The notes under the pieces were generated by a model. That model did not search any database and was not told the origin of the DNA. It saw only the letters and a list, made by a program, of their open reading frames with translations. This document shows, one piece after another, positions 6,912 to 15,209 of a DNA stretch of 16,632 bases (position 1 is the first letter of the stretch; each line of letters starts with the position of its first letter). The position numbers were made by a program, and so were the translations under genes. The stretch comes from Kiloniellales bacterium (GTDB taxonomy: Bacteria > Pseudomonadota > Alphaproteobacteria > Kiloniellales > JAKSDN01): NCBI GenBank assembly GCA_022360075.1, contig JAKSDN010001359.1, forward strand, positions 1 to 16,632. Direction: 5' to 3'.

Positions 6912-7553
6912 TTACGAGTCGGTGCCGCTGAAGGGCGTCTCGACCACGCTCGCGCGAGTCTCGACCCGCGACCACCAGCCGGCAAGCGCTGTCTGCCGCG
7001 ACATCAGACCGCGCCCCTCCTCGGTGCGTTGAAAGTAGTCGAAGATCGGCACGGCGTGGGCATCGGCCAGGGTGAAATCCTCGCCGGCCAGGAATTCGTC
7101 TTCGTCGATCAGCCGCGACAGCGCCCCGAGGCAGGTCTCGGCTTTCTCCAGGGCATCGGCGATGGCGGCCTCGTCCGGCTCGACCTCCTGACGCGCTGAG
7201 CCGCGCTGCACGAAGATCACGCGCACCAAAGGCCAATAGGCGTAGGCGTCGAGGATACTGACAACCTGGTTCATGCGCGCCCGTTCGCGCGGCGTCCCGG
7301 GCTGCAGCCTCGGGCCGGGAAAGGCCTCGTCGACGTAGCGCGTGATCGCGCCCGTCTCGTAAAGCCGGAAGCCGTCGTGCTCGAAGGCGGGCACGCGCTT
7401 GAAGGGATGGCGCTCCAGGTAGCCCGCCGGGATGTCCGAGTCGTCGAAGACGGCGAAGCTCTCATGGTCGTAGGCCACGCCCTTCTCGTGCAGCACGATC
7501 CGCGCGGCCCGCACGTAGACGCTGTAGGCCGGTCCGATCAGAGTAACGGTCAC
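6912..7553 (-). CDS. Glutathione S-transferase family protein
   Basis: The 213-aa product has an N-terminal thioredoxin-like domain. It begins TLIGPAYSVYVRAARIVL, carries KRVPAF with the cis-Pro site (about 52-57), and the glutathione gamma-glutamyl contact segment LYETGAITRYVD (64-75). A helical C-terminal domain ends with the FTLADAHAVPIFDYF motif, which is characteristic of GSTs. It may conjugate glutathione or act as an isomerase or detoxifying enzyme; the substrate is unknown. The start is the GTG at 7553, preceded by GGAAGGAAGG about 4 bp away. An ATG at 7598 would add 15 residues that are encoded by a palindromic repeat (7572-7594) and are not GST-like. It is followed by the hydratase gene, which suggests a shared catabolic or detoxification role. 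Confidence 0.88.
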   Translation of the reverse strand: MTVTLIGPAYSVYVRAARIVLHEKGVAYDHESFAVFDDSDIPAGYLERHPFKRVPAFEHDGFRLYETGAITRYVDEAFPGPRLQPGTPRERARMNQVVSILDAYAYWPLVRVIFVQRGSARQEVEPDEAAIADALEKAETCLGALSRLIDEDEFLAGEDFTLADAHAVPIFDYFQRTEEGRGLMSRQTALAGWWSRVETRASVVETPFSGTDS

Positions 7554-7571
7554 GAGCCTTCCTTCCGTGTC

Positions 7572-7594
7572 ACCCTCGGGCTCGACCCGAGGGT
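7572..7594 (+). repeat. Short palindromic repeat, first of a pair
   Basis: ACCCTCGGG and CCCGAGGGT form a 9-bp perfect inverted repeat around CTCGA. It sits just upstream of the GST gene. Similar GC-rich palindromes that translate into DPRVEPEGD-like peptides are common interspersed elements in alphaproteobacteria. Confidence 0.75.
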
Positions 7595-7657
7595 CCATTC
7601 ACGGGCGAGACCGGGACCCTTGGTAGGATGGGCCAGGCGGTCCCGCAAGTTCCATGG

Positions 7658-7680
7658 ATGCTCGGGCCAAGCCCGAGCAT
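7658..7680 (+). repeat. Short palindromic repeat, second of a pair
   Basis: ATGCTCGGGC and GCCCGAGCAT form a perfect 10-bp inverted repeat with a CAA loop. The core CTCGGG/CCCGAG is shared with the palindrome 63 bp to the left. It lies between the cupin stop and the GST start. It may act as a weak terminator or mRNA-stabilising hairpin, but no T-run follows on either strand. Confidence 0.75.
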
Positions 7681-7719
7681 GACAGTTGTGCGAGGGGCAA
7701 AGACAACACCTCCGCACCC

Positions 7720-8196
7720 TCAATAGGGCTCCCCCTTCTTGTTCGAGAAGGCGTAGCCCTCGGGCGTCACCTCGACGTAGAGATCGACGTCGGGATACTG
7801 CGCCGTGTCGTTGGGCTGGCGGTCGCCGATTTCAAGATAGGCGGCGGGCCGGTCGCTGCGGTTGACCAGGTGATGGCCGTCCGGCTGGCCGGCGGGAAAG
7901 CCCGCGGCCATGCCGGGGCCGAGGATCTGCTCGCCCGCGTCGGTGACCAGGGTGAGCTCGCCCTCGACGACGTAGACGAACTCGTCCACGGCGCTGTGCC
8001 AATGGCGCTGCGCCGACCAGGCGCCGGGCGGCAGCGTGGTCAGATTGACGCCGATGGCGCTCAGCCCGAGCGCGTCGCCGAGCGCGCGCTTCTCGCGCGT
8101 GGCACAGTCGGCATCGAACGGCTTGGGATAGGAAGCACCGACGCGCGGCTGGACTTCCTTGGGATCGATCGCGGGTCGCTTGACCGGCTCTGACAT
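7720..8196 (-). CDS. Single-domain cupin protein
   Basis: The 158-aa product has one cupin barrel. Cupin motif 1 appears as HWHSAVDEFVYVVEGE (65-80), giving metal ligands His65, His67 and Glu72. Motif 2 is GFPAGQPDGHHLVNRS (99-114) with His108 or His109. These could hold a divalent metal, so an enzymatic or small-molecule-binding role is possible. Enzyme class cannot be assigned. The ATG at 8196 begins MSEPVKRPAIDPKEV and follows AGGAGA by about 10 bp. The open frame continues upstream to 8928 only because it is antisense-like shadow of the ATPase gene. The gene lies 107 bp after the last transporter gene on the same strand and could be read through from it. Confidence 0.87.
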   Translation of the reverse strand: MSEPVKRPAIDPKEVQPRVGASYPKPFDADCATREKRALGDALGLSAIGVNLTTLPPGAWSAQRHWHSAVDEFVYVVEGELTLVTDAGEQILGPGMAAGFPAGQPDGHHLVNRSDRPAAYLEIGDRQPNDTAQYPDVDLYVEVTPEGYAFSNKKGEPY

Positions 8197-8303
8197 GATT
8201 GGGGTCTCTCCTGTAGGCAGAGTCGAGCGGCCAACCTTATACCAGGCTGCGCCGACAGCCGCCGTCACAAGAGCTATGTCGATTTGGAAGAAAGCCAGGC
8301 GCC

Positions 8304-9371
8304 TCAGGCGGAGGTATGGAACGCGCCGTTGCCCTTGCGCCCGGCGACTTCCGGCACCGAGCGGGCGCGGGGCGTGCCGAGATCCTCGGCGAAGTGGCAG
8401 GCGACGAAGTGCTCCGGCTCGATCTCGCGCCAGCGCGGCGGCTCGTTGCGGCAGCGCTCCTGGGCGAAGGGACAACGGGTGTGGAAGCGGCAGCCGCTCG
8501 GCAGGTTGGCCGGGTTCGGTATCTCGCCCTCGAGGCGCACCGGCTCGAAGCCTCGGTTCGGATCGATCTGCGGGATCGCCGACAGCAGGGCCTGGGTGTA
8601 GGGATGCTGGGGCACCTGAAAGATCCGCCGGGTCGGCGCCAGCTCGACGATCTGGCCGACGTACATGACCGCGACCCGGGCGGAGATGTGGGCGACGACG
8701 CTCAGGTCGTGGGCGATGAAGAGATAGGTCAGGCCCAACTCCTGCTGCAAATCCATAAGCAGGTTGAGGATCTCCGCCTGGATCGAGACGTCGAGCGCCG
8801 AGACCGACTCGTCGCAGACCACGAACTCCGGGTTCGAGACCAGGGCCCGGGCGATGCAGATGCGCTGGCGCTGGCCGCCGCTGAAGGCGTGCGGAAAGCG
8901 CCGTAGATGCTCGATGTTGAGCTTGCATTTGGCGCCGACCTCGCGCACCCGTTCGTCGATCTCCGCCTTGCCGCCGAGCAAGCCGTTGGCTTCCAGGGGC
9001 TCGGCGATGATGTCGCGCACGGTCATGCGCGGGTTCAAGGAGGCGTAGGGGTCCTGGAAGATGAGCTGCATGTGCCGGCGGAAGCCGCGCAGCGCCTTGC
9101 CCTTCAGGGCCGTGAGGTCGACCTCGCCGCCGTTGCCGCGAAACATCACCTTGCCGTCGGTGATCGGCAGGGCGCGCAGAATCGCGCGGCCGAGCGTGGT
9201 CTTGCCCGAGCCGGATTCACCGACCAGGCCCAGGGTCTCGCCGCGCGGGATCGCGAAGGAGATGTCGTCGACGGCCTTGACGAAGCTGGTCGGCTTGCCG
9301 AGCAGACCGCCCTGCCCGACCGGAAAGTGGACCTTCAGTCCCTGGACATCGATCAGCGTTTCGCTGGCCAT
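8304..9371 (-). CDS. Peptide-type ABC importer ATPase (DppF/OppF-like)
   Basis: The 355-aa cytoplasmic ATPase powers the importer encoded upstream. Visible are Walker A GESGSGKT (51-58), Q-loop IFQDPYASLNP (104-114), signature FSGGQRQR (163-170), Walker B FVVCDE (183-188), D-loop SALD and the switch His221 (IAHD). After the nucleotide domain comes the oligopeptide/dipeptide C-terminal domain with four cysteines spaced C-x5-C-x6-C-x17-C (GCRFHTRCPFAQERC, then VACHF). The family position (second ATPase, preceded by the D-type) and the insertion after the first strand (VGQGGLLGKPTSFVKAVD) mark it as F-type. It starts 3 bp after the preceding ATPase gene's stop. The last ~30 residues vary and may not be structured. 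Confidence 0.94.
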   Translation of the reverse strand: MASETLIDVQGLKVHFPVGQGGLLGKPTSFVKAVDDISFAIPRGETLGLVGESGSGKTTLGRAILRALPITDGKVMFRGNGGEVDLTALKGKALRGFRRHMQLIFQDPYASLNPRMTVRDIIAEPLEANGLLGGKAEIDERVREVGAKCKLNIEHLRRFPHAFSGGQRQRICIARALVSNPEFVVCDESVSALDVSIQAEILNLLMDLQQELGLTYLFIAHDLSVVAHISARVAVMYVGQIVELAPTRRIFQVPQHPYTQALLSAIPQIDPNRGFEPVRLEGEIPNPANLPSGCRFHTRCPFAQERCRNEPPRWREIEPEHFVACHFAEDLGTPRARSVPEVAGRKGNGAFHTSA

Positions 9372-9374
9372 GAC

Positions 9375-10403
9375 TCAGTCCGCCATCTGTCCGTAAAGAA
9401 AGCAGCTCACCGACTGGGTGGCCGTGACCTGCAGCGCCGGCGGCAGCGCCTGGTCGCAGTGCTGCTCGATCTTGTTCGGGCAGCGCGTGTGGAAGGGGCA
9501 GCCGCGCGGCCGCTCGAGCGGGCTCGGGATGTCGCCGGGCACGGGCTGTAGGCGCGCATGCTGAAAATCCAGATCCGGGATCGCCGCCAGCAGGCCGTGG
9601 GAATAGGGATGCTTGGGGTTCTGGATGACATCGGCGGTCGCGCCGCGCTCGATCACCCGGCCCAGGTACATGACCGCGACCTCGTCGGCGACATGGGCGA
9701 TCACCCCCATGTCGTGGGTGATGAAGATGATCGACATGCCGAACTCGGCCTGAAGCTCGCGCATCAGCTCCAGGATCTGCGCCTGGATCGTCACGTCGAG
9801 CGCCGTCGTCGGCTCGTCGGCGATCAGCAGTGAGGGCCGGGTCGAGAGCGCCAAGGCGATCATCGCGCGCTGGCGCATGCCGCCGGAAAGCTCGTGCGGG
9901 AACTGGTCGACGCGCAAGCCCGCGTTGGAGATGCCGACCCGGTCGAGCATGTCGATGGCGATCTCCCGCGCCTCCTTGCGGCCCGCGTTCCGGTGCAGGC
10001 GGATCGCCTCCATCATCTGATTGCCGATCGAGTAGACCGGCGAGAAGGAGGCCATCGGCTCCTGAAAGATCATGGCGATCTCGCCGCCGCGGATGCTGCG
10101 AATGTCCGCGCTGCGGTTGCCGAGCTTGGCGATGTCGACCTGCGAGCCGTCGGCGCGGCGGAACAGCATCTGCGAGGCCGCGCCGATGTGGGCGTTCTTC
10201 GGCAGGAGCTGCATGAGCGCCTTGGTGCTGACGCTCTTGCCCGAGCCGCTTTCGCCGACGATGCCCAGCGTGCGGCCCTGGGGCACGTCGAAATCGACGC
10301 CGTCGACGGCGATGATGCGGCCCTCGTCGGTGTCGAACTCGACCCGCAGGTCGCGCACCGAGAGCAGCAGGTCGCTGCCGTTTGCCTCTAGGGTGCCGGA
10401 CAT
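9375..10403 (-). CDS. Peptide-type ABC importer ATPase (DppD/OppD-like)
   Basis: The 342-aa protein is the first of the two ATPases in the importer. Visible are Walker A GESGSGKS (50-57), Q-loop [11 protein letters not shown] (112-122), signature LSGGMRQR (172-179), Walker B LLIADE (192-197), EPTTALD and switch His230. The signature LSGGM and [14 protein letters not shown] are typical of the D-type subunit. The C-terminal domain has four cysteines spaced C-x5-C-x7-C-x17-C ([16 protein letters not shown], then VSCFL). This matches the motif that holds a 4Fe-4S cluster in mycobacterial Opp/Dpp structures, as I recall. The ATG has AGGGGG 8 bp upstream, near the preceding permease stop, 12 bp away, so translation is probably coupled. 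Confidence 0.94.
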   Translation of the reverse strand: MSGTLEANGSDLLLSVRDLRVEFDTDEGRIIAVDGVDFDVPQGRTLGIVGESGSGKSVSTKALMQLLPKNAHIGAASQMLFRRADGSQVDIAKLGNRSADIRSIRGGEIAMIFQEPMASFSPVYSIGNQMMEAIRLHRNAGRKEAREIAIDMLDRVGISNAGLRVDQFPHELSGGMRQRAMIALALSTRPSLLIADEPTTALDVTIQAQILELMRELQAEFGMSIIFITHDMGVIAHVADEVAVMYLGRVIERGATADVIQNPKHPYSHGLLAAIPDLDFQHARLQPVPGDIPSPLERPRGCPFHTRCPNKIEQHCDQALPPALQVTATQSVSCFLYGQMAD

Positions 10404-10415
10404 AGTGACTGCCCC

Positions 10416-11555
10416 CTAGCTCTTGGAGACCGCGTAGGGATCGGCCGCGTCGCGCAGGCCGTCGCCCAGGATGGTGAAGGCAAGCACGGCGATCACCACG
10501 AAGCCGGCCGGGATGAACAGCCAGGGCGCCTGCTCGATCGCACGGATGTTCTGCGCGTCCTGGAGCATGATGCCCCAGGAGATCGAGGGCGGGCGCAGGC
10601 CGAGGCCGATGAAGCTCAGCGCGGTCTCGCTGAGAATCGTGTAGGGAAAGGTGATCACCAGATCGACGATGATGTAGCTGGTGAAGGAGGGCAGCAGATG
10701 GCGCGAGATCACCCGGTAGGGCGACGCGCCGGAAAGCTCGGCCGCGAGTACGTAGTCCTCGTGCCGCTGGGCCAGAAGATGGCCGCGGATGCGGCGCGCC
10801 AGGGTCGGCCAGCCGACCAGGCCCAGCACCAGGGTCATCGCGAAGTAGACCTGGATGTTCGACCAGTCCTGCGGAAAGGCCGCGGTCAGACCCATGAAGA
10901 GTGGAATCACCGGGACCACGCGCACAATCTCGGTCACGCGCTGGATCGCATAGTCGATCATACCGCCGAAGTAGCCGGCGATGCCGCCGATGATCAGGGC
11001 CAGGACGAAGGAGAAGAGCACGCCCAGCACGCCGATCGAGAGCGACGTCCCGGTGGCGTAGAGCGTGCGCGAAAAAACATCGCGGCCGAGATCGTCCGTG
11101 CCGAAGAGGTGGATCTTGCCCTGGTCGACGCCGAAGAAGCGGATGTCGGTCTCGAACAGGCCGAAGAAACTGTAGCTGTCGCCGCGCACGAAGAACTGAA
11201 CATAGCGCCGGGTCTCGCGGTCGGGCTTGGCGATCTTGCGCAAGGTGACCGGATCGCGCTCGGTCTTCAGGCCGAAGACGAAGGGCTGGAACGAGAAGCC
11301 GTTGTGGTCCCAAAAGCGCACGAGCTGGGGCGGACCCGAGACGTAGTCGCTGTCGCGCGTCGTGCCGGCGTAGGGTGCGAAGAAATCGGCGAAGAGCGCC
11401 GTGATGGCCAGGAAAATCAGGAAGCCGGCGCCGACCATGCCCGCCTTGTGCCGCCGGAAGCGCCACCAGACGAGCTGCCACTGCGAGGCGGTGTAGTACT
11501 TGAGATCCTGCGCCTCGGCCTGGCTTTCACGGTTCGGAATCGCAGCTTCAGCCAT
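10416..11555 (-). CDS. Peptide-type ABC importer permease (DppC/OppC-like), enlarged
   Basis: The 379-aa inner-membrane protein is the C-type permease. An N-terminal cytoplasmic tail is followed by TM1 (about 39-61), then a long external stretch, then FGTDDLGRDVFSR (151-163) and about five more membrane helices. The ATPase-docking EAA loop reads YVLAAELSGASPYRVISRHL. Usual members are near 300 aa. The extra length is mainly the ~90-residue segment between TM1 and the GTDDLGRD motif, which is roughly twice the usual distance and rich in Phe, Arg and Asp. The ATG at 11555 has AGGGGG upstream overlapping the end of the preceding permease gene, 6 bp away. It pairs with the permease encoded just upstream to make the transport channel. 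Confidence 0.93.
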   Translation of the reverse strand: MAEAAIPNRESQAEAQDLKYYTASQWQLVWWRFRRHKAGMVGAGFLIFLAITALFADFFAPYAGTTRDSDYVSGPPQLVRFWDHNGFSFQPFVFGLKTERDPVTLRKIAKPDRETRRYVQFFVRGDSYSFFGLFETDIRFFGVDQGKIHLFGTDDLGRDVFSRTLYATGTSLSIGVLGVLFSFVLALIIGGIAGYFGGMIDYAIQRVTEIVRVVPVIPLFMGLTAAFPQDWSNIQVYFAMTLVLGLVGWPTLARRIRGHLLAQRHEDYVLAAELSGASPYRVISRHLLPSFTSYIIVDLVITFPYTILSETALSFIGLGLRPPSISWGIMLQDAQNIRAIEQAPWLFIPAGFVVIAVLAFTILGDGLRDAADPYAVSKS

Positions 11556-11561
11556 GGCCGA

Positions 11562-12557
11562 TCAACCCCCTTGCAGCTTGATGCGCGGATCGAGCAGCGC
11601 GAGCAGGATGTCCGAGAGGAAGTTCATCACGACGATGAACAGGGTGAGCGAGAGCAGGATCGCCCCGGCGACATACATGTCGAGGTCGATGAAGGACTTC
11701 AGCAGCAGCTCGCCGAGCTCCGGCAGGGCCAGCACAAGGGCGACGATCGGCAACTCCGAGAACACCCGGTTGCCGTCGAAGCCGATCGTGCTGACCACCG
11801 GGTTGATCGCCAGGCGCGCCGGGTACTTCATGATCAACCGATGCTCCGGCAGCCCGCGCGCCCGTGCGGCGGTCACCGAGAGCTTGTTCAGCTCATCGAG
11901 CATCGTCGCGCGCACGGTCTGGAGTTGCAGCGCCGTCGCCGACCAGGCGAGCACGACCGCCGGCACCAAGAGATGCTGTAGAAGGTCGAGGGTCTTGGCC
12001 CAGCTCCAGGGCGCGTCCTCGAACTCCGGCGAGAAGAGGCCGCCGATCGAGGTGCCGAACAGCCGCACGCCGAGATAGAGCATCACCAAGGCCAGCATGA
12101 AGTTGGGCAGCGCCAGGCCCAGGTAGCTGAAGACCGTCAGCGAGTAGTCGGCGACCGACTGCCTGCGCACGGCGGCGTAGATGCCGATCGGGATCGAGAG
12201 GATGTAGGTCAGGATCAAGGTCGCGAAGAGCAGCGCAAGGGTCAGCCAGATGCGCTGCCCCACCACGTCGTTGACCGAGGTCTCGAAGGCGAAGGAGGTA
12301 CCGAAGTCGCCCCTCAGCACGATGTTGCCGATCCAGCTCAAGTAGCGCTCGTGCGCCGGACGGTCGAGGCCGAACTTGGAGCGGATGTTCTCGACGTCCG
12401 ACTCGGAAACGGTCTGGCCCGAGCTTGCGAGCTTCTTGAAGGCGTAGCGCTCGGCGTAGTCGCCGGGCGGCAGCTCCATCAGGACGAAGACCATGATCGA
12501 GACGAAGAACATCGTCACGACCATGCCGAAGGTCCGCTGGATGAAGAATCTGATCAT
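11562..12557 (-). CDS. Peptide-type ABC importer permease (DppB/OppB-like)
   Basis: The 331-aa inner-membrane protein is the B-type permease. It begins MIRFFIQRTFGMVVTMFFVSIMVF, the typical first helix, then an external loop ending FGLDRPAHERYLSWIGNIV and GDFGTSFAF. The remaining helices include LALLFATLILTYILSIPIGI and LGLALPNFMLALVMLYLGV. The cytoplasmic EAA loop reads ARARGLPEHRLIMKY near the C-terminus. The external loop after TM1 is somewhat longer than standard because of the segment AFKKLASSGQTVSESDVENI. The gene lies 326 bp downstream of the binding-protein gene, much further than the 3-12 bp gaps within the rest of the operon, and that gap contains a palindromic repeat. Confidence 0.94.
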   Translation of the reverse strand: MIRFFIQRTFGMVVTMFFVSIMVFVLMELPPGDYAERYAFKKLASSGQTVSESDVENIRSKFGLDRPAHERYLSWIGNIVLRGDFGTSFAFETSVNDVVGQRIWLTLALLFATLILTYILSIPIGIYAAVRRQSVADYSLTVFSYLGLALPNFMLALVMLYLGVRLFGTSIGGLFSPEFEDAPWSWAKTLDLLQHLLVPAVVLAWSATALQLQTVRATMLDELNKLSVTAARARGLPEHRLIMKYPARLAINPVVSTIGFDGNRVFSELPIVALVLALPELGELLLKSFIDLDMYVAGAILLSLTLFIVVMNFLSDILLALLDPRIKLQGG

Positions 12558-12751
12558 GCCGCGCGACGCCCCCCTGGCGATCGCGATCCGGGACCGGACC
12601 GGTGCTCTACTGGCTCCGTGTCCGATCCCGAACCACTGCTGGCTAACGCCCTAACCGCTCAGTCACTGCCGAGTTGCGCGCAGTGCGCGTCTGCCGCAGT
12701 CCGGGCGATCTGTTCATACCAAGCTGCACTGGACCCAAACGATCTTGGAGC

Positions 12752-12844
12752 CGTCATTGCGAGCCGGCGTAAGCCGGCGCGGCAATCCAGAGCCACCGCT
12801 CGGCCGGCCACAGTCTGGATTGCTTCGCTCCGCTCGCAATGGCG
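12752..12844 (-). repeat. Interspersed inverted-repeat element between binding-protein and permease genes
   Basis: Outer arms CGTCATTGCGAGC (12752-12764) and GCTCGCAATGGCG (12832-12844) face each other. Inner arms AATCCAGA (12784-12791) and TCTGGATT (12814-12821) pair, and a GGCCGGCC core lies at the centre. The element is about 93 bp. This CATTGCGAG...AATCCAG pattern is a widespread bacterial interspersed repeat, whose spurious translation RHCERSEAIQ is well known. The rest of the 12558-12883 gap shows no coding sequence, terminator T-run or clear promoter. Confidence 0.88.
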
Positions 12845-12883
12845 AACCCTATCGTCATAAGTCGCTTTCAACCCGGCCTCGTA

Positions 12884-14947
12884 CTAGCCCTTGAAGAACC
12901 ACTGCTGCGGCCGGAAGGGATAGGCCCAGTAGTAGTCGTAGGTAGCGGCGGTGAAGGGCCGGAAGTTGCCCATCTTGTTGGTCACCACCACGGGGCTGAT
13001 CGAGTCGCCGACCAGGCCGATCTTCCAGAGGTTCGCCGTGTGAATGTCGACGACCTCCTTGCCGATCTCGTTGCTCTTCTCGCTGCCCAGCGGCTCGAGC
13101 TTGAAGGCCGCGGCCAGGTCCCACAGCCGCTTCACGTCTGCCGGCGGCTCGACGCCCTGGGTTCCACCGCTTTCCTTCCAGACCGCCCACTCGAAGCCGG
13201 TACCGGGCTGCCAGCGGTCGCCGAAGGGCGGATGGAACATGAAGGGATCCTGGCTGATCGTCGGGCCGGTCCGATTGGCATGGCGCCAGCTCGCGATCGA
13301 GAGATCGCCGGCACCGCCCTTGGCGCGGTACTCGTCGGTCGAGACCTCGCGTTGATTGACCTTCACGCCGACATCGGCCCAGTAGCCCTGCACCAACTCG
13401 TGATTCTTCACCGGCCCGCCCTGGTTGGCGTAGAGCATCTGGATGATGAAGGGCTCGCCGTTCGGCAGCTCGCGCACGCCGTCGCCGTCGGCGTCCTTCA
13501 GGCCCATTTCCTCGAGCAGGGCGCGGGCGCGGTCCGGGTCGAACTTCGTGAAGGCCGTCAGATGCTCCTCGGTGAGGAAGGCGACCGTGCCGGGCTCGGC
13601 CGGCGGGGCGGCCATGCCGCGACCCTGGCCGAGATAGACCAGCTCGACCAGCTCCTCGCGGTCGACCGCCAGCGACATCGCTTGCCGGAAGCGCACGTCG
13701 TTGAAGACCTCGGCGAGAACCGGGTTCTTGTCGGTCGTATTGAACGAGTAGTAGATCGCCTCGCCGATGGTCTTGGTCAGGTGGACCGTGTAATTGCCGT
13801 TGCCCTCGTTCTCCTTGTAGAGCGGGAAGTCCTCCAAGAAGAGGTTCTGCATCTTGTAGTCGACTTCGCCGTTGACGATCTTGAGGTTCCGCACCTCCTT
13901 CTCGGGGATGTAGAGCTCGTCGATCTCGTTCACGTAGGGCAACTGCTGGCCCGCGGTATCGACCATGTGAAAGAAGGGATTGGCGACCAGGCGCCGGCCC
14001 TTGGTCGATTCTTCAACCAGGATGTGCGATTCCAGCGTCGGCACGACCTGGTCGCTGCCGCCCTTGAGCAGCGGCGAGGGCACGTCCTTCCAGTCGGAGC
14101 GGCCGTAGTAGAGATTGACCAGATCGACCCAGCTCTCCAGGCCGCGTGCCTTGGCCAGCTCGTCGGCCTTGGGGTTGTGCGCGATGTGGAACTGGCCGAG
14201 GAAGTGCTTGGGCTGGAAGGGCTGGATGAAGCTGATCGCAAAGCGGTTCAGCAGGCCCGGCGCCGGGCTCGGCAGGATGAACTTGACCGTCGTCTCGTCG
14301 ACCGCCTTGACCTGGGCCGGCTTGCCGTCGAACAGCCAGTTGCTCGGCGTGTTCTCGTAGATCTCCTTGTTCAGGATCAGATCGTTGAACCAGAACTCCA
14401 TGTCCGCCGCGGTGAAGGGCGCGCCGTCCGACCAGCGATGGCCCTGGCGCAGGTAGATCGTGAGCTCGGTGAAGTCCTCGTTCCACTCCCAGCCCTTGGC
14501 CACGTTCGGCACGATGGTCTGCAGGTCATCGGAGTAGCGCACCAAGTTGGTGTGGCGCAGGCTCAGCACGTCGGAGGTGCCGGCCTCGGTCGCGTTCGAC
14601 AGGCCGGTGATGGTGCCGCCGTAGCGGCCGACCTCATCGTAGGGCGCGACGACCAGCGGCTCGACCGGCAGCCGGTCGGCGACCGCGGGCAGGCTCGCGG
14701 GATTGCCGGTGATCTGCTTGTTCAGGGCCTCGATCTCGGGATTGCCGGAGAAGCCGAGCTTGCAGCTCCCCTTCTTCTCGAACTCCGCGAGCTCGAATTG
14801 ATAGGGGAAGTCCCCGGTGATCCCCTTGGCGTCGGCCGCCGTGACGAGCGGGCAGTCGGCCGCCGAAACGTCACCGCTGATGGCCTGTGCGACAAACAGC
14901 GCCGCGGCGGCGCATAACGCTGTTCCGATGGTCTTCGCGAGTGTCAT
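12884..14947 (-). CDS. Peptide/nickel/opine-family ABC transporter substrate-binding protein (oversized)
   Basis: The 687-aa periplasmic protein belongs to SBP family 5 and should deliver ligand to the permeases encoded downstream. A signal peptide is seen at 1-30, with cleavage probably near VSAA-DC. The standard fold starts late, at GRYGGTITG (108-116); it then shows the family signature LRQGHRWSDGAPFTAADMEF (166-185), VNGEVDYKMQ and VRFRQAMSLAVDREELV. Usual members are about 500-550 aa, so roughly 80 residues between the signal peptide and the fold are extra. Cys32 and Cys62 there could form a disulfide. The ligand is not identifiable; oversized members of this family also bind oligosaccharides. 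The start at ATG 14947 follows GGGGGG by 9 bp; an ATG at 14974 lacks spacing to its GGAG. Confidence 0.94.
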   Translation of the reverse strand: MTLAKTIGTALCAAAALFVAQAISGDVSAADCPLVTAADAKGITGDFPYQFELAEFEKKGSCKLGFSGNPEIEALNKQITGNPASLPAVADRLPVEPLVVAPYDEVGRYGGTITGLSNATEAGTSDVLSLRHTNLVRYSDDLQTIVPNVAKGWEWNEDFTELTIYLRQGHRWSDGAPFTAADMEFWFNDLILNKEIYENTPSNWLFDGKPAQVKAVDETTVKFILPSPAPGLLNRFAISFIQPFQPKHFLGQFHIAHNPKADELAKARGLESWVDLVNLYYGRSDWKDVPSPLLKGGSDQVVPTLESHILVEESTKGRRLVANPFFHMVDTAGQQLPYVNEIDELYIPEKEVRNLKIVNGEVDYKMQNLFLEDFPLYKENEGNGNYTVHLTKTIGEAIYYSFNTTDKNPVLAEVFNDVRFRQAMSLAVDREELVELVYLGQGRGMAAPPAEPGTVAFLTEEHLTAFTKFDPDRARALLEEMGLKDADGDGVRELPNGEPFIIQMLYANQGGPVKNHELVQGYWADVGVKVNQREVSTDEYRAKGGAGDLSIASWRHANRTGPTISQDPFMFHPPFGDRWQPGTGFEWAVWKESGGTQGVEPPADVKRLWDLAAAFKLEPLGSEKSNEIGKEVVDIHTANLWKIGLVGDSISPVVVTNKMGNFRPFTAATYDYYWAYPFRPQQWFFKG

Positions 14948-15209
14948 GGCTTCTCGCCCCCCTTTGCGTGTCATCTCCGAACTCGAAGACGCTTATGGTC
15001 CGACAAGCCGCCGGTTGCCGCGCGGAAGCGGCCCCGAGCCGGCTACGGCGCGAAAAATAGGCCGGCGCCTTGTCCGTTTGATGAAGGAGCGATGACAGCT
15101 CTTGTCACATTTCCGGCGCCGCCGCCCGGATCGGCGCCCGTCTGTGGATAACGCCGATGACGTCGCATCGGCTTGCCTCGCCTGGCGGGCTCGACCAAAC
15201 TCCCGCGCC

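Noticed and set aside
9217..11481. A 754-codon minus-strand frame spanning three transporter genes
   Set aside because: It is another frame of the two ATPase and C-permease genes, rich in Arg, Pro and Ala, and shows no motifs.
12659..12871. Short minus-strand peptide containing RHCERSEAIQ
   Set aside because: This is the well-known spurious translation of an interspersed repeat, not a gene.
12839..14917. A 692-codon open frame on the + strand opposite the binding-protein gene
   Set aside because: It is an antisense shadow caused by high GC at third codon positions. The minus-strand product has a signal peptide and full family motifs; the + product is repetitive Val/Asp/Gly/Arg with no recognisable domain.
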